A program made the translations under genes and the position numbers. From an uncultured Acidobacteriota bacterium (GTDB lineage: Bacteria; Acidobacteriota; Terriglobia; Bryobacterales; Bryobacteraceae): DNA of 64,000 bases. The stretch spans positions 124,001 to 188,000 of the forward strand of contig CADEFT010000009.1 of assembly GCA_902826685.1 (NCBI GenBank), written 5' to 3'. Below are positions 38,028 through 47,167 of the stretch, one piece after another (the first letter of the stretch is position 1; the number at the start of each line of letters is the position of its first letter). Below the pieces are notes generated by a model, which made no database searches, was not told the DNA's origin, and saw only the letters and a list, made by a program, of their open reading frames with translations.

Positions 38028-38824
38028 TGTCCTCCGTCTGGACGATCCGCAAACCGGTTTCTCAGCAGGCCAGGCTCTCGCTTGCCTTGGCGGCCTGGGC
38101 GCTGGTGATCACAATCTGGTTCGTGCTCACGCGCGGCCATCTGCTGCCGCCGTTCGCCCTGCCCGATCCCATCGGCGTGGTGAAGGCGATGGGCCGGTTG
38201 TGGACTGAATACGACCTGCTGGGTAACGTGTTCATGAGCTGGTGGCGCATCGCGCAGGCGTTTCTGTGGTCGGCGCTGATCGCGATTCCGCTGGGCGTGC
38301 TGATGGGCGCCTTCCCGTGGCTGCACGATTTTGTGAATCCGGTGGCGGCGCCGATGCGCTCCATGCCCATCACGGCTTTCCTGCCGGCGTTCATGGCTTT
38401 GTTCGGCATGGATGAAGGCATGAAGGTGGGCTTCCTGATCTTCGGCATGTTCTTCTATCTGCTGGCGGTGGTGGTGGAGGAGGCCAACAAGGTGGATCAC
38501 AGCCTGCTCGAAACCGCTTACACGCTGGGCGCGAGTACGAAAGACGTTTTGTGGCTGATGTTTCGCGCCTCGTTCCCGGCCATCTTCGGTTCGTTTCGCA
38601 TCCTCTATGACGTGGGCTGGACGTATGTGATTCTGGCCGAGATGGTGAACGCACGCAAGGGCGTGGGATACATGGTGGAGGCGGCACGCAAGGTGCTCGA
38701 TTTCGAACGCGTGTATGCGGGCATCATCGCCATCGGCGTGGCGGCCTTCCTGTTCCGCTGGCTGTTGACGGCGGCCGAGCGCAAGCTGTTTCCGTGGCGC
38801 GAGCCGGCGAAGGGGCGCGCGTGA
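38027..38824 (+). CDS. ABC transporter permease, SsuC/TauC type
   Basis: The protein has 265 residues with about six transmembrane helices. The EAA coupling motif is ETAYTLGASTKDVLWLMFRA (about residues 165-184), of the type found in nitrate, sulfonate and taurine importers. The N-terminus is a single helix (LSLALAAWALVITIWFVL) after a short cytoplasmic tail. It overlaps the binding-protein/OmpA gene by one base and the ATPase gene by four. An importer-type permease served by a peptidoglycan-tethered binding protein is unusual. Known relatives import sulfonates or similar, but nothing in the sequence fixes the substrate. Confidence 0.92.
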   Translation: MSSVWTIRKPVSQQARLSLALAAWALVITIWFVLTRGHLLPPFALPDPIGVVKAMGRLWTEYDLLGNVFMSWWRIAQAFLWSALIAIPLGVLMGAFPWLHDFVNPVAAPMRSMPITAFLPAFMALFGMDEGMKVGFLIFGMFFYLLAVVVEEANKVDHSLLETAYTLGASTKDVLWLMFRASFPAIFGSFRILYDVGWTYVILAEMVNARKGVGYMVEAARKVLDFERVYAGIIAIGVAAFLFRWLLTAAERKLFPWREPAKGRA

Positions 38825-39645
38825 CCAGACCGCACAAGATCGAGTTGAAAAAAGTCGGCCGGACGTTCACCGGCTCGCAGGGCGATAAGATCGAAGCGCT
38901 GCGCGACGTCAACCTGGAAATCGAAGACCGCTTTTCGAACGACGGCAAGGATGTGGGGGAATTTCACGTGCTGCTCGGTCCCTCCGGCTGCGGCAAATCG
39001 ACGGTGCTGCGCATGATCGCTGGGCTTGACTCGCCGAGCGCCGGCGAGGTTCTGGTCAACGGCCGCAAGGTCACCGGCCCCGGGGCGGACCGCGGCATGG
39101 TCTTCCAAAAATACACGTCGTTTGAATGGCTGACGGTGGAGCAGAACATCGAATACGGGCTGAAGCTCAAAGGCGCGCTCGAGGGCGAAAGCCGGCCGAT
39201 TGTGGCACATCTTCTCGAAGCGACTGGGCTCGAAAAATTCGCCAAGGCCTACCCGCGGACGCTATCGGGCGGCATGCAGCAGAGGGTCGCCATCGCGCGA
39301 ACGCTCGCCGTGCGGCCGCAGGTGGTGCTGATGGACGAGCCGTTCGGGGCGCTCGATGCGCAGACCCGCCACGAGATGCAGACCCTGCTGCTGAAGGTGT
39401 GGGAAGAGAGCGCGTCGACCATCGTATTCGTGACTCACGACGTGGCCGAGGCGGTTTACCTGGCCGACCGGATCTACGTGATGTCGGCGCGGCCGGGGAC
39501 GATCATCGACGAGATGCCGGTGCCGTTTGCCCGTCCGCGCGACCCGGCGTTGAAGACGACCGGCGAATTTCGCGACCAGGAAATGGAAGCGCTCACGCGG
39601 CTGCGGCGCGCGGCGGGCGGCGGCCAGGTGCGCGTCACCATTTAG
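38821..39645 (+). CDS. ABC transporter ATP-binding protein, NitT/TauT type
   Basis: The protein has 274 residues. The GTG at 38821 overlaps the permease TGA (GTGA) and is preferred to an ATG 27 bases upstream within the permease. Walker A is GPSGCGKST, the signature is LSGGMQQRVAIARTL, Walker B is VVLMDEPFGALD and the H-loop is FVTHDVAEAVYLADRIYVM. A charged insert before Walker A (EIEDRFSNDGKDVGEFHVL) is longer than in SsuB/TauB. It completes the five-gene PspA/ABC cluster. The stop overlaps that of the convergent response-regulator gene. Confidence 0.93.
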   Translation: MTRPHKIELKKVGRTFTGSQGDKIEALRDVNLEIEDRFSNDGKDVGEFHVLLGPSGCGKSTVLRMIAGLDSPSAGEVLVNGRKVTGPGADRGMVFQKYTSFEWLTVEQNIEYGLKLKGALEGESRPIVAHLLEATGLEKFAKAYPRTLSGGMQQRVAIARTLAVRPQVVLMDEPFGALDAQTRHEMQTLLLKVWEESASTIVFVTHDVAEAVYLADRIYVMSARPGTIIDEMPVPFARPRDPALKTTGEFRDQEMEALTRLRRAAGGGQVRVTI

Positions 39646-40283
39646 CTGATGAGCCCATTGCGCAACGCAAAGCGCACGATATCGCCGGTGTTGTGCAGGT
39701 TCAACTTTTCCATGACGCTGCCGCGGTGCGATTCCACCGTGTAGACGCTGAGGCTGAGCGCATTGGCGATTTCCTTGTTCGTCTTTCCTTCCGCCACCAT
39801 CGCCAGGATTTCGCGCTCGCGGTTGGTGAGCAGATCCACCGGGTTTGAGACGTGCTTGCGGTAGTCCATCAGCACGGCATCGGAGATGGCGGGCGCAAGA
39901 AACGCTTCCCCGCGGTAGACGAGCCGGATGGCCTTCACCAGGTCCTCATCGTCCGATTCCTTGAGCAAATAGCCGCGCGCGCCGGCCCGCAGAATCTCGC
40001 GCACATATACCGAATCGCGATGCATGCTGAGCGCGATTACGCGGATATTGCCCGGTTCCTCGCAGATCTGACGGGTCGCTTCGATGCCGTTCCACTCGGG
40101 CATGGAAACATCCATCACCACGACGTCGGGCTTGAGCTTCCGTACCTGCTCGACGGCTTCGCGACCGTTGCGGGCTTCGCCGGCCACTTCCATATCGGGC
40201 TGCGATTCCACCAGCAGGCGCACGCCCCGGCGGAGAATGGTATGGTCGTCAGCCAGCAAAACGCGAATCTTCCTGCTCTCCAT
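39642..40283 (-). CDS. NarL/FixJ-family response regulator
   Basis: The protein has 213 residues. The receiver domain carries VLLADDHTILRRG (D12, D13) and the phosphorylation site VVVMDVSMPEWNG (D58). The C-terminal LuxR-type helix-turn-helix is LTNREREILAMVAEGKTNKE, then YTVESHRGSVMEKLNLHN (about 148-205). Its first 35 bases overlap the 3' end of the histidine kinase gene, so the pair is coupled. Targets may include the divergent metal-efflux operon from 41410 or the convergent PspA/ABC cluster; neither is shown. Confidence 0.94.
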   Translation of the reverse strand: MESRKIRVLLADDHTILRRGVRLLVESQPDMEVAGEARNGREAVEQVRKLKPDVVVMDVSMPEWNGIEATRQICEEPGNIRVIALSMHRDSVYVREILRAGARGYLLKESDDEDLVKAIRLVYRGEAFLAPAISDAVLMDYRKHVSNPVDLLTNREREILAMVAEGKTNKEIANALSLSVYTVESHRGSVMEKLNLHNTGDIVRFALRNGLIS

Positions 40284-41286
40284 TCTGGTCCACCTTTCGC
40301 AACGGCACTTCCACGTGCAGGCGCAGCCCGCCGTCTTTCCGATTCTCCACGATCAGCTCACCGCCGAGCTGGCGGGCGCGGGCGCGCATGCCCACCATGC
40401 CCAGGCTTGGGTTGGCGGCCGAGTGGCCGGCCGCAAGGCCGCGGCCATTATCGGCGATCTCAAGCCGCACCGAAGGGTCTTCGGCGCGCAGCGCCACCCA
40501 GGCCTGGGCGGCATCGGAATGGCGGGCGATATTGGAAAGCGCTTCCTGCGTGATGCGGAACAGGTGAGTCTCACCGGCTTCGGAAAGACGCTGCTTACCG
40601 AAGTTCGAAGTGTAGTCGACCGCGATACCGGTTCTTTGCGTGAAACGCTCACAGAGCCAGCGGAGGCCAGAGTCGAGTCCCAGATCGTCGAGGATGACGG
40701 GCCGCAGCATCTGGGAGAGTTTGCGCACGTTTTGGAGCACTTCATCGACAATGGCGAGACAATCCTGCCGGGTGGCGAACTCAGTCTCGGGAATCCGGCC
40801 GAGCATGCGGCGCAAACCGCTCAGCGACTGGCCCAGCTCATCGTGCATTTCGTGGGCGAAGCGGCGCGCCATTTTTTCATGCCCGTCGATCATATGCCAG
40901 GAAACGTGGGCGAGTTCGGCGGCCTGCGACTCGAGTTGGGCGAAGGCGCGCTGGATGATCCACACGGTTAGGCCGGCGGTGCCCGCGGCCAGCAGGAAGC
41001 AAAGCCCCAGCACCCAGACGAGATTGTCGATCAGTTCCTGCGTCTGCCGGATAATGAGCGCTTCCACCTCCGCGCCGCGTTCAGACTGCACCAGGTGCTC
41101 GCGCAGCAGCGACTGCGCCGTATCCTGTATCCGCCCGGAGCCGCGATAGCCGAGAAAAGCCGCCAGCAGCACAAAGCCAACCACGAAGACGAATCCGGCC
41201 AGGGCGACGCGCGTGACCCGGCCGGCCGACATGGGAGGGCCGGTCACGAACCCGATAGGAGCGTTCGAGATGGGGGTGTCGTTCAT
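40249..41286 (-). CDS. Membrane sensor histidine kinase, NarX/DegS-like (HisKA_3)
   Basis: The protein has 345 residues from the ATG at 41286; an in-frame TTG at 41316 is a weaker alternative. Two transmembrane helices (VTRVALAGFVFVVGFVLLAA, and VWVLGLCFLLAAGTAGLTVW) bracket a short periplasmic loop of about 50 residues. The loop is too small for a separate ligand domain, so the signal may come from the membrane itself. The HisKA_3 box is RFAHEMHDELGQSLSGLRRM. The ATPase part has FRITQEALSNIARHSDA and EIADNGRG. It overlaps the response-regulator gene by 35 bases and is divergent from the metal-RND operon across 123 bases. Confidence 0.93.
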   Translation of the reverse strand: MNDTPISNAPIGFVTGPPMSAGRVTRVALAGFVFVVGFVLLAAFLGYRGSGRIQDTAQSLLREHLVQSERGAEVEALIIRQTQELIDNLVWVLGLCFLLAAGTAGLTVWIIQRAFAQLESQAAELAHVSWHMIDGHEKMARRFAHEMHDELGQSLSGLRRMLGRIPETEFATRQDCLAIVDEVLQNVRKLSQMLRPVILDDLGLDSGLRWLCERFTQRTGIAVDYTSNFGKQRLSEAGETHLFRITQEALSNIARHSDAAQAWVALRAEDPSVRLEIADNGRGLAAGHSAANPSLGMVGMRARARQLGGELIVENRKDGGLRLHVEVPLRKVDQNGEQEDSRFAG

Positions 41287-41409
41287 GACATTTTGTTTCC
41301 AGTTCCAGGTTCGCAATTGGGCGCCGCTTTCGCATCCCCTGGCAAGGGGTGGATTTCTCCCCGCGCCGGGTGAGGGTCAATTTCCGGGCCTCCCTTTACG
41401 ATTGGGCTG
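41287..41409. promoter_or_regulatory. Divergent control region of two-component and czc-type operons
   Basis: The gap contains a short dyad CCCCT-GGCA-AGGGG (41336-41349) that could bind the response regulator or a metal regulator. No convincing sigma-70 boxes were recognised. Confidence 0.3.
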
Positions 41410-42678
41410 GTGAGGCAGATACTACTTGCGGCGGGGCTCGTGTGGACGGCCCTGTTGAGCGGCCAGACAATGCCCGGACAGGCGGTAACGCTGGAAGAGG
41501 CGGTTCAGGAAGCGCTGGCGAAGAATCTGGATCTGGCGGCGGAGAAGCTCAATGTAAGCGTAGCGGAGGCGCGGGAGATCACCGCGCGATTGAGACCCAA
41601 TCCGGTGCTGACCGTGTCGGGACAGACGCTGAATTTATTGGGCAGCCGCTTTTCTCCGGATACTCCGCTGGGACCGAACCAGCTCAACGTCCACACCGAT
41701 TTTCCCATTGAGCGGGGGCATAAGCGGGAAGAGCGAGTGGCTCTGGCGCGGCAGGAACGGTCGTTGGCGGAACTGGGTGTCCGCGAAATGATGCGGCAGG
41801 TCATCGCCAGCGTGCAGAGCACGTTTGTGGATGTGCAACAGGCCAAGGAGTCCGTCAAGCTGGCGGAAGAAAATCTCAAGAGCCTGGAAGGCGTGGTGGC
41901 GGTCAACGAAGCCCGGCTGAGGAGCGGAGATCTGGCGAAGGTGGAATACGACCGGTCGACGGTGGCGGCTTTGCAGTACCGGGCGGCGGTGCAGCAGGCG
42001 AGGCTTCAGCTCGACCAGGCCAAGACACAGCTACAACAATTGATGGGGCGCCTGCGCAAGGCGCCCGACTTCGACGTGACCGGCGAAATACGGCGGGATG
42101 AACTGGCCGCGGCGCCCGATGAGATTCTGGAGCGGGCGAGAGCGCGGCGGCCGGATTATCTGCTGAACCGGCAGGCGGCGGCACGGTCGCGCGCCGATCT
42201 GCGCCTGCAATTGGCCAACGGCAAGATCGACTATGTAGTGGGCACCGAGTATACACGCCAGCAGGCGTGGGGACTGGGCGGCAATTCGTTGGGGTTTTCC
42301 TTCAGCGTGCCGTTGCCGGTGTTCCATCGAAACCAGGGCGAGATTGCACGCGCTCAACGTGAGATTACGCTGGCAGGGGCGCGCACGGACGCGCTGGACG
42401 CTTCGATCCGCACCGAAGTGGATCGCGCCTACCGGCAGTACACCGTTTCCAGGCAACTGTTGACCAGCGTCGAGGCCGAGATGCTGAGCAAGGCTCGCGG
42501 CGTGCGCGATACGACCGAGTATTCCTACCGCCGGGGCGAGGCAAGCCTGGTGGAATTTCTGGATGCCCAACGGGCGTTCAACGACGCGACGCAGACCTAT
42601 AACGAAGCCCGCGCCAACTATGCCCGCAGCCTCTATCTGATCGATGCCGTTTCCGCCGCTTCGCTACGGCCGGACTGA
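41410..42678 (+). CDS. czcC: Outer-membrane efflux protein, CzcC/CusC-like
   Basis: The protein has 422 residues and a GTG start with a Sec signal (RQILLAAGLVWTALLSGQ). TolC-type helices contain NLDLAAEKLNVSVAEAREI and RLRPNPVLTVSGQTL, then VARSRADLRLQLANGKID-like repeats and the C-terminal SYRRGEASLVEFLDAQRAF, typical of CzcC-type channels. There is no lipobox, in contrast to the channel at 4240. It is the first gene of an operon with the adaptor (25 bases downstream) and the HME-RND pump. Confidence 0.88.
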   Translation: MRQILLAAGLVWTALLSGQTMPGQAVTLEEAVQEALAKNLDLAAEKLNVSVAEAREITARLRPNPVLTVSGQTLNLLGSRFSPDTPLGPNQLNVHTDFPIERGHKREERVALARQERSLAELGVREMMRQVIASVQSTFVDVQQAKESVKLAEENLKSLEGVVAVNEARLRSGDLAKVEYDRSTVAALQYRAAVQQARLQLDQAKTQLQQLMGRLRKAPDFDVTGEIRRDELAAAPDEILERARARRPDYLLNRQAAARSRADLRLQLANGKIDYVVGTEYTRQQAWGLGGNSLGFSFSVPLPVFHRNQGEIARAQREITLAGARTDALDASIRTEVDRAYRQYTVSRQLLTSVEAEMLSKARGVRDTTEYSYRRGEASLVEFLDAQRAFNDATQTYNEARANYARSLYLIDAVSAASLRPD

Positions 42679-42703
42679 ATCCGAGCCATGTAAGGAATTT
42701 CGA

Positions 42704-43900
42704 TTGCAACTCAAATTCGCACTGTCCGCGCCAGCTTTGCCGCTGGCGATTTTCTTTTTCGTTTGCGCCTGTGGCAAACCCGGACCGGATTCGGCCGCCG
42801 CCAGGCAGCCGCCCGCGGCGGAGCCGTCTCCGGCCGCGCACAAAAACGGCAGAGGAGAAGTGGAGATGGACCCCGCGGCGCCTGAACTCAAGCACATGAG
42901 CGTCGAGGCGGTGCGTGCGGTGCCGGTGGCGATCGACGAAGTGAGTGCGACGGCGCGCATTCAGGCCAATCCGCACAACGTCGGCCACGCGGTGGTTCCG
43001 GTGCCCGGCCGCATCGCGCAGGTCATGGCCCGTCTCGGCGACACGGTGGTGCGCGGGCAGCCGCTGGTGGCAATCGAGAGCGCGACGGCGGCGGAAGCCG
43101 AATCGGCCTACGTGCAGGCGGAAGCGTCGCTGCGGCAGGCCGAAATCGCCGTGAGCAAGGCGGATTCGGACCTGGCGCGGGTCAGCGATCTGTTCGAGCA
43201 CCAGGCGGTGGCACAGAAAGAAGTTCTGGCCGCCCGCACCACCGCAGCCCTCACCAAGAACTCCGTGGAACAGGCCCACAGCGTGCGGGAGCAGGCGAAG
43301 CGGCGGTTGGAGCTGCTGGGTCTGAAGCCGGGCGAATTCCAGCAGCGCATCGTGGTTACCGCGCCGATTTCCGGCAAGATCATGGAAGTGAGCGTGGTGG
43401 AAGGAGAGTTCCGCAATGAGATCAACACGCCGCTGATTACCGTTACCGACTTGAGCCGCGTCTGGGTCACCAGCGAGGCGCCGGAAAGTAAAATCCGTTT
43501 GTTTCGCGTGGGCGGGATCGCGCACCTGGAACTGATTGCCTATCCCGGCGAGACGTTCCACGCACGCGTCACCCGCATCGCCGATTCGGTGGATGCCGAG
43601 ACGCGAACCATCAAGGTGAACGCGGAGCTCGACAATCGGGCGGGCAAGCTGCGCCCCGACATGTTCGGCAGCCTGCGCTATGCCGGAGGCGAAGCGCCCA
43701 CGCCGTGGATTCCCGAATCGGCCGTGGTGCGGCTCAACGGCAGCGATCTGGTGTTTGTCGAGCAAGGTCCGGGCCGGTTTCTACCCGTGCGCGTGGAGCT
43801 GGGTAAGCCGGTGAATAACGGTTTCGCCGTGGGAAAGGGCTTGAAGGCGGGCGACCGCGTGGTGACGCAGGGCTCCATCTATCTGAAGGCGGCGCTCTAA
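42704..43900 (+). CDS. czcB: Heavy-metal RND periplasmic adaptor, CzcB/CusB-like lipoprotein
   Basis: The protein has 398 residues. A TTG start at 42704, preceded by AAGGA, is preferred because the product then begins LQLKFALSAPALPLAIFFFV followed by CACGK, a lipoprotein signal; a reading from 42644 would overlap the channel gene. Domains are lipoyl half (GRIAQVMARLGDTVVRGQPL), helical hairpin (EASLRQAEIAVSKADSDLAR), second lipoyl (ISGKIMEVSVVEGEFR), barrel (PGETFHARVTRIADSVDAET) and C-terminal domain (GLKAGDRVVTQGSIYL). It lies 4 bases before the RND gene. Confidence 0.9.
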   Translation: MQLKFALSAPALPLAIFFFVCACGKPGPDSAAARQPPAAEPSPAAHKNGRGEVEMDPAAPELKHMSVEAVRAVPVAIDEVSATARIQANPHNVGHAVVPVPGRIAQVMARLGDTVVRGQPLVAIESATAAEAESAYVQAEASLRQAEIAVSKADSDLARVSDLFEHQAVAQKEVLAARTTAALTKNSVEQAHSVREQAKRRLELLGLKPGEFQQRIVVTAPISGKIMEVSVVEGEFRNEINTPLITVTDLSRVWVTSEAPESKIRLFRVGGIAHLELIAYPGETFHARVTRIADSVDAETRTIKVNAELDNRAGKLRPDMFGSLRYAGGEAPTPWIPESAVVRLNGSDLVFVEQGPGRFLPVRVELGKPVNNGFAVGKGLKAGDRVVTQGSIYLKAAL

Positions 43901-43904
43901 GCCG

Positions 43905-46900
43905 ATGCGCAAGCTCATTCATTTCGCCATCCACCAGCCGCTTTTCGTTTTCCTGCTGCTGGGGTTGTTTATCGGGTCGGGCATTTTCGCGTTTCGCAAT
44001 CTGCCGATCGAAGCCTTCCCGGATGTTACCGACATTCAGGTGACGGTGGTGACGCTGTTCCCCGGTCACGCCGCCGAAGAAGTGGAGAAACAGGTCACCA
44101 TTCCGGTGGAGATCGCGGTGAGCGGCCTGCCGCATTCGGTCCGCGTCTTTTCGCACACACAGTTCGGCCTCTCTTCCACCTACATCACCTTCGACGACGA
44201 AGTGGACAATTACTTCGCGCGCCAGCAGGTGATGGAGCGGCTGCAATCGGTGGATCTGCCGGAGGGCGTGCGCCCGGAGCTGGCGCCGCTTTCAAGCCCG
44301 ATCGGCGAGATCTATCGCGTGTATCTCAAATCGGATACCTATGACGCGATGGAACTGCGCGCCATTCAGGACTGGGTCGTGCTGCGCAATCTGAAGCTGG
44401 TGCCGGGCGTCGCCGACGTGGTGTCGCGCGGCGGCCTCATCAAGCAGTATCAGGTGCGGCCGGACCAGACGCGGATGAAGTCGCACGGCGTCACGGTGAA
44501 GCAGGTGTTTGAAGCGCTCGAACGCGGCAACATGAACGCCGGCGGCGGCTACATCGAGCAGGGCGAGCAGCAGTTCATCATCCGCGGCGTGGGATTGCTG
44601 AGAACCATCGGCGATATCCGCAAGGTGGTGGTCACCGAGAAACGAGGGGTTCCGGTGCTGATCGAGGACGTGGGGGAAGTGGCCGTAGGCTTTCAACAGC
44701 GCCAGGGCATTGTGGGCATGGACGCCAAGGACGACATCGTCAACGGCACGATCCTGATGCGCAAGGGCGAGAATCCGTCGGTGGTGCTGGAAGGGGTCAA
44801 GGCCAAGATCGACGAGTTGAACAACGGCATACTACCGAAGGGCGTGGAGCTGATTCCCTATTACGACCGGGCGTGGCTGATCGGCAGCACGCTCAAGACG
44901 GTGTTCCAAAACCTGGGAGAAGGCGCTCTGCTGGTGTGCCTGGTGCTCTATCTGTTTCTGGGGCGCATCCGGCCCGCGGCGATCGTCGCCAGCCTGATTC
45001 CCCTCTCCCTGCTCGCCACGTTCATCGGCCTCACGCTGAAGCGCATTCCGGCGAATCTGCTTTCCCTTGGCGCGATGGATTTCGGCATCATCGTCGACGG
45101 AGCCGTCATCGTGGTGGAGAACATTTTTCACCATGCTTCGCACGACCGGGACAAATACGGCAGCTTCAAGGAACTGGTGGCGGACGCGGCGGCGCAGGTG
45201 GGACGGCCGACGTTCTTTTCGATGTTGATCATCATCCTCGCGCACCTGCCCATTCTTTCCCTGCAACGGCATGAGGGGCGCATCTTCGCTCCAATGGCTT
45301 ATACCATCGTGTCGGCGCTAATTGGCTCGCTGGTGTTTTCGCTCACGCTCGTTCCGGTGCTGTGCGTCTACCTGATGAAGAACAGCAAGCCCGCCGCGGA
45401 TACGCTGCTGGTGCGGATGTTGCAAAGGGTCTATCGAAGGGTGCTCGAAACGGCGCTGGCCTGGCCGAAAGCGATCCTGCTGGCCTCGGTCGCGGTACTC
45501 ATCGCGTGCCTGATGCTCGTGCCGATGCTGGGAAGCGAATTTCTGCCGGAGCTGAATGAGGGCAGTATCTGGGTCAACTTTACTCTGCCTCCGGGCATTT
45601 CCCCGCGCGAGGTCAACCGCATGCTGCACCAGGCCAGAACGATGATCCTGACCGTTCCCGAAGTGGAGCGCACGGTGACTCAGGCGGGACGGCCCGACGA
45701 TGGAACGGATCCAAAAACCATCAACATGGTGGAGATGCTGGTGGACTTGAAGGACGAACCACTGTGGAGGCCCGGCGTAACCAAGGAAGGCCTCATCGCG
45801 CAAATGGAAAAGATGCTGGACGGCATGCCGGGCGTAAAGCCCGCCTTCTCCCAGCCGATTCGCGACAGCGTGCTCGAGTCGATCTCGCAGATCGACGGGC
45901 AGATTGTAATCAAGCTCTACGGACCCGATTCGAGCGTGCTCAAAGCCGAGATTGAGAAGGTGCTCAAGCTGATCGAGCCGATCCGCGGCGTTGGCCGGGC
46001 TTTCGTGGACCGGGCGGGGCGCATCCCGCAACTGCAGATCGACATCGACCGGGCCCGGGCGGCTCGGTATGGGCTGAACATCGCCGACATCGAAGACGTA
46101 ATTGAAACGGCTTTGGGCGGGCGCGCGGCCACTCAGATCTGGGAAGGCGAACGGCGTTTCAGCGTGGTGGTGAGGTTGAGCGAAGAAGTACGCAACAACG
46201 TCGACCTGTTGCGCAATCTGCTGCTGGACGCGCCGGATGGCTCGCAGATTCCGCTCGACCAGGTGGCACGGATCGAAACGCAGGACGGCGTGCTCAACAT
46301 CAGCCGCGAGGCCGGGCGCGGCACGGCCGCCATCGGCGTTTTTCTCAAGGATCGCGACATGGGCAGCCTGGCCGAAGAGATGCAGCAGGCGGTAAGAGAC
46401 GGACTGAAGCTGCCGCCCGGCTACACGATCACCTTTGGCGGGGAGTTCGAGAATCAGCAGCGCGCGATGAAGCGGCTGCTGACCATCATTCCGGTCAGCA
46501 TCCTGTTGATTTTCATTCTGCTGTTTGAAGCTTTCAAGACAGTGAAGAGCGCGGCGCTGATTCTGCTCAACGTGCCGTTCGCGCTGGTGGGCGGCATTCT
46601 GGCGCTGTACTTTACGGGAATTCATTTAAGCGTTTCGGCGGCCATCGGCTTCATCGCGTTGTTCGGACAAGCGGTATTGAACGGCGTGGTGATGGTGAGC
46701 CATTTCGACGCGCTGCAGAGGTCTGGCTCGGGTTCGTTCCACGCCGTGTTTGAGGGCGCGCAGGCGCGGCTGCGCACGGTGTTGATGACGTCGATGCTGG
46801 CAATGCTGGGGCTGCTGCCGATGGCGCTGTCGCACGGCATTGGCAGCGAGGTGCAGCGTCCGCTGGCGGTGGTGATCATCGGCGGCCTGGTCTCGGCGAC

Positions 46901-46973
46901 GGTCCTGACGCTGATCGTGCTGCCCGCTCTTTACCTGATGTTCCATGGGCGGCCCGATACGGGCGAACTCTGA
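43905..46973 (+). CDS. czcA: Heavy-metal efflux RND transporter, CzcA-like (HME family)
   Basis: The protein has 1022 residues. The first helix is HQPLFVFLLLGLFIGSGIFA. TM4 has DFGIIVDGAVIVVENIFHH, the acidic DFG...DGA...EN signature of CzcA-type pumps for divalent cations such as Zn, Co, Cd or Ni. This differs from the CusA copper/silver signature and from the DD pair of the drug pump at 5619. The porter-domain pattern SEFLPELNEGSIWVNFTLPP and GFIALFGQAVLNGVVMVSHF are typical. The metal cannot be fixed from sequence. The product probably exports periplasmic metal through the adaptor and channel encoded upstream. Confidence 0.94.
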   Translation: MRKLIHFAIHQPLFVFLLLGLFIGSGIFAFRNLPIEAFPDVTDIQVTVVTLFPGHAAEEVEKQVTIPVEIAVSGLPHSVRVFSHTQFGLSSTYITFDDEVDNYFARQQVMERLQSVDLPEGVRPELAPLSSPIGEIYRVYLKSDTYDAMELRAIQDWVVLRNLKLVPGVADVVSRGGLIKQYQVRPDQTRMKSHGVTVKQVFEALERGNMNAGGGYIEQGEQQFIIRGVGLLRTIGDIRKVVVTEKRGVPVLIEDVGEVAVGFQQRQGIVGMDAKDDIVNGTILMRKGENPSVVLEGVKAKIDELNNGILPKGVELIPYYDRAWLIGSTLKTVFQNLGEGALLVCLVLYLFLGRIRPAAIVASLIPLSLLATFIGLTLKRIPANLLSLGAMDFGIIVDGAVIVVENIFHHASHDRDKYGSFKELVADAAAQVGRPTFFSMLIIILAHLPILSLQRHEGRIFAPMAYTIVSALIGSLVFSLTLVPVLCVYLMKNSKPAADTLLVRMLQRVYRRVLETALAWPKAILLASVAVLIACLMLVPMLGSEFLPELNEGSIWVNFTLPPGISPREVNRMLHQARTMILTVPEVERTVTQAGRPDDGTDPKTINMVEMLVDLKDEPLWRPGVTKEGLIAQMEKMLDGMPGVKPAFSQPIRDSVLESISQIDGQIVIKLYGPDSSVLKAEIEKVLKLIEPIRGVGRAFVDRAGRIPQLQIDIDRARAARYGLNIADIEDVIETALGGRAATQIWEGERRFSVVVRLSEEVRNNVDLLRNLLLDAPDGSQIPLDQVARIETQDGVLNISREAGRGTAAIGVFLKDRDMGSLAEEMQQAVRDGLKLPPGYTITFGGEFENQQRAMKRLLTIIPVSILLIFILLFEAFKTVKSAALILLNVPFALVGGILALYFTGIHLSVSAAIGFIALFGQAVLNGVVMVSHFDALQRSGSGSFHAVFEGAQARLRTVLMTSMLAMLGLLPMALSHGIGSEVQRPLAVVIIGGLVSATVLTLIVLPALYLMFHGRPDTGEL

Positions 46974-47167
46974 CGAAGCGGGCTTTGGTAGACTCACTGG
47001 CCAGAATGCTTCCGGCTTTGTTCTTACTTGCCCGCAAAGTGTGCGCGGGCACCCTCGTGACATAAAAGGACGCGGCCCAAGAGCGGCCGTGAGCTGGCGC
47101 GCGGCGAGGTGCAATCGACGCACAGCGAAGATATCGCGCTCGAACTGCGGCGCGTGCGCTGAGGGGG
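46974..47167. other. Intergenic region between convergent pump and exporter genes
   Basis: These 194 bases hold no recognised gene. A 19-codon reading frame (47006-47065) and a 34-codon open stretch ending at 47162 in another frame look mildly coding-like (ELARGEVQSTHSEDIALEL). They lack a start with a binding site and match nothing known to me. A short CGGCC/GGCCG hairpin without a T-run is present near 47072-47088. It may be a gene remnant. Confidence 0.3.

Noticed and set aside
47006..47065. Nineteen-codon reading frame (MLPALFLLARK start) after czcA.
   Set aside because: It has no ribosome binding site, is very short, and has no homology that I can recognise; kept only as a note in the intergenic entry.
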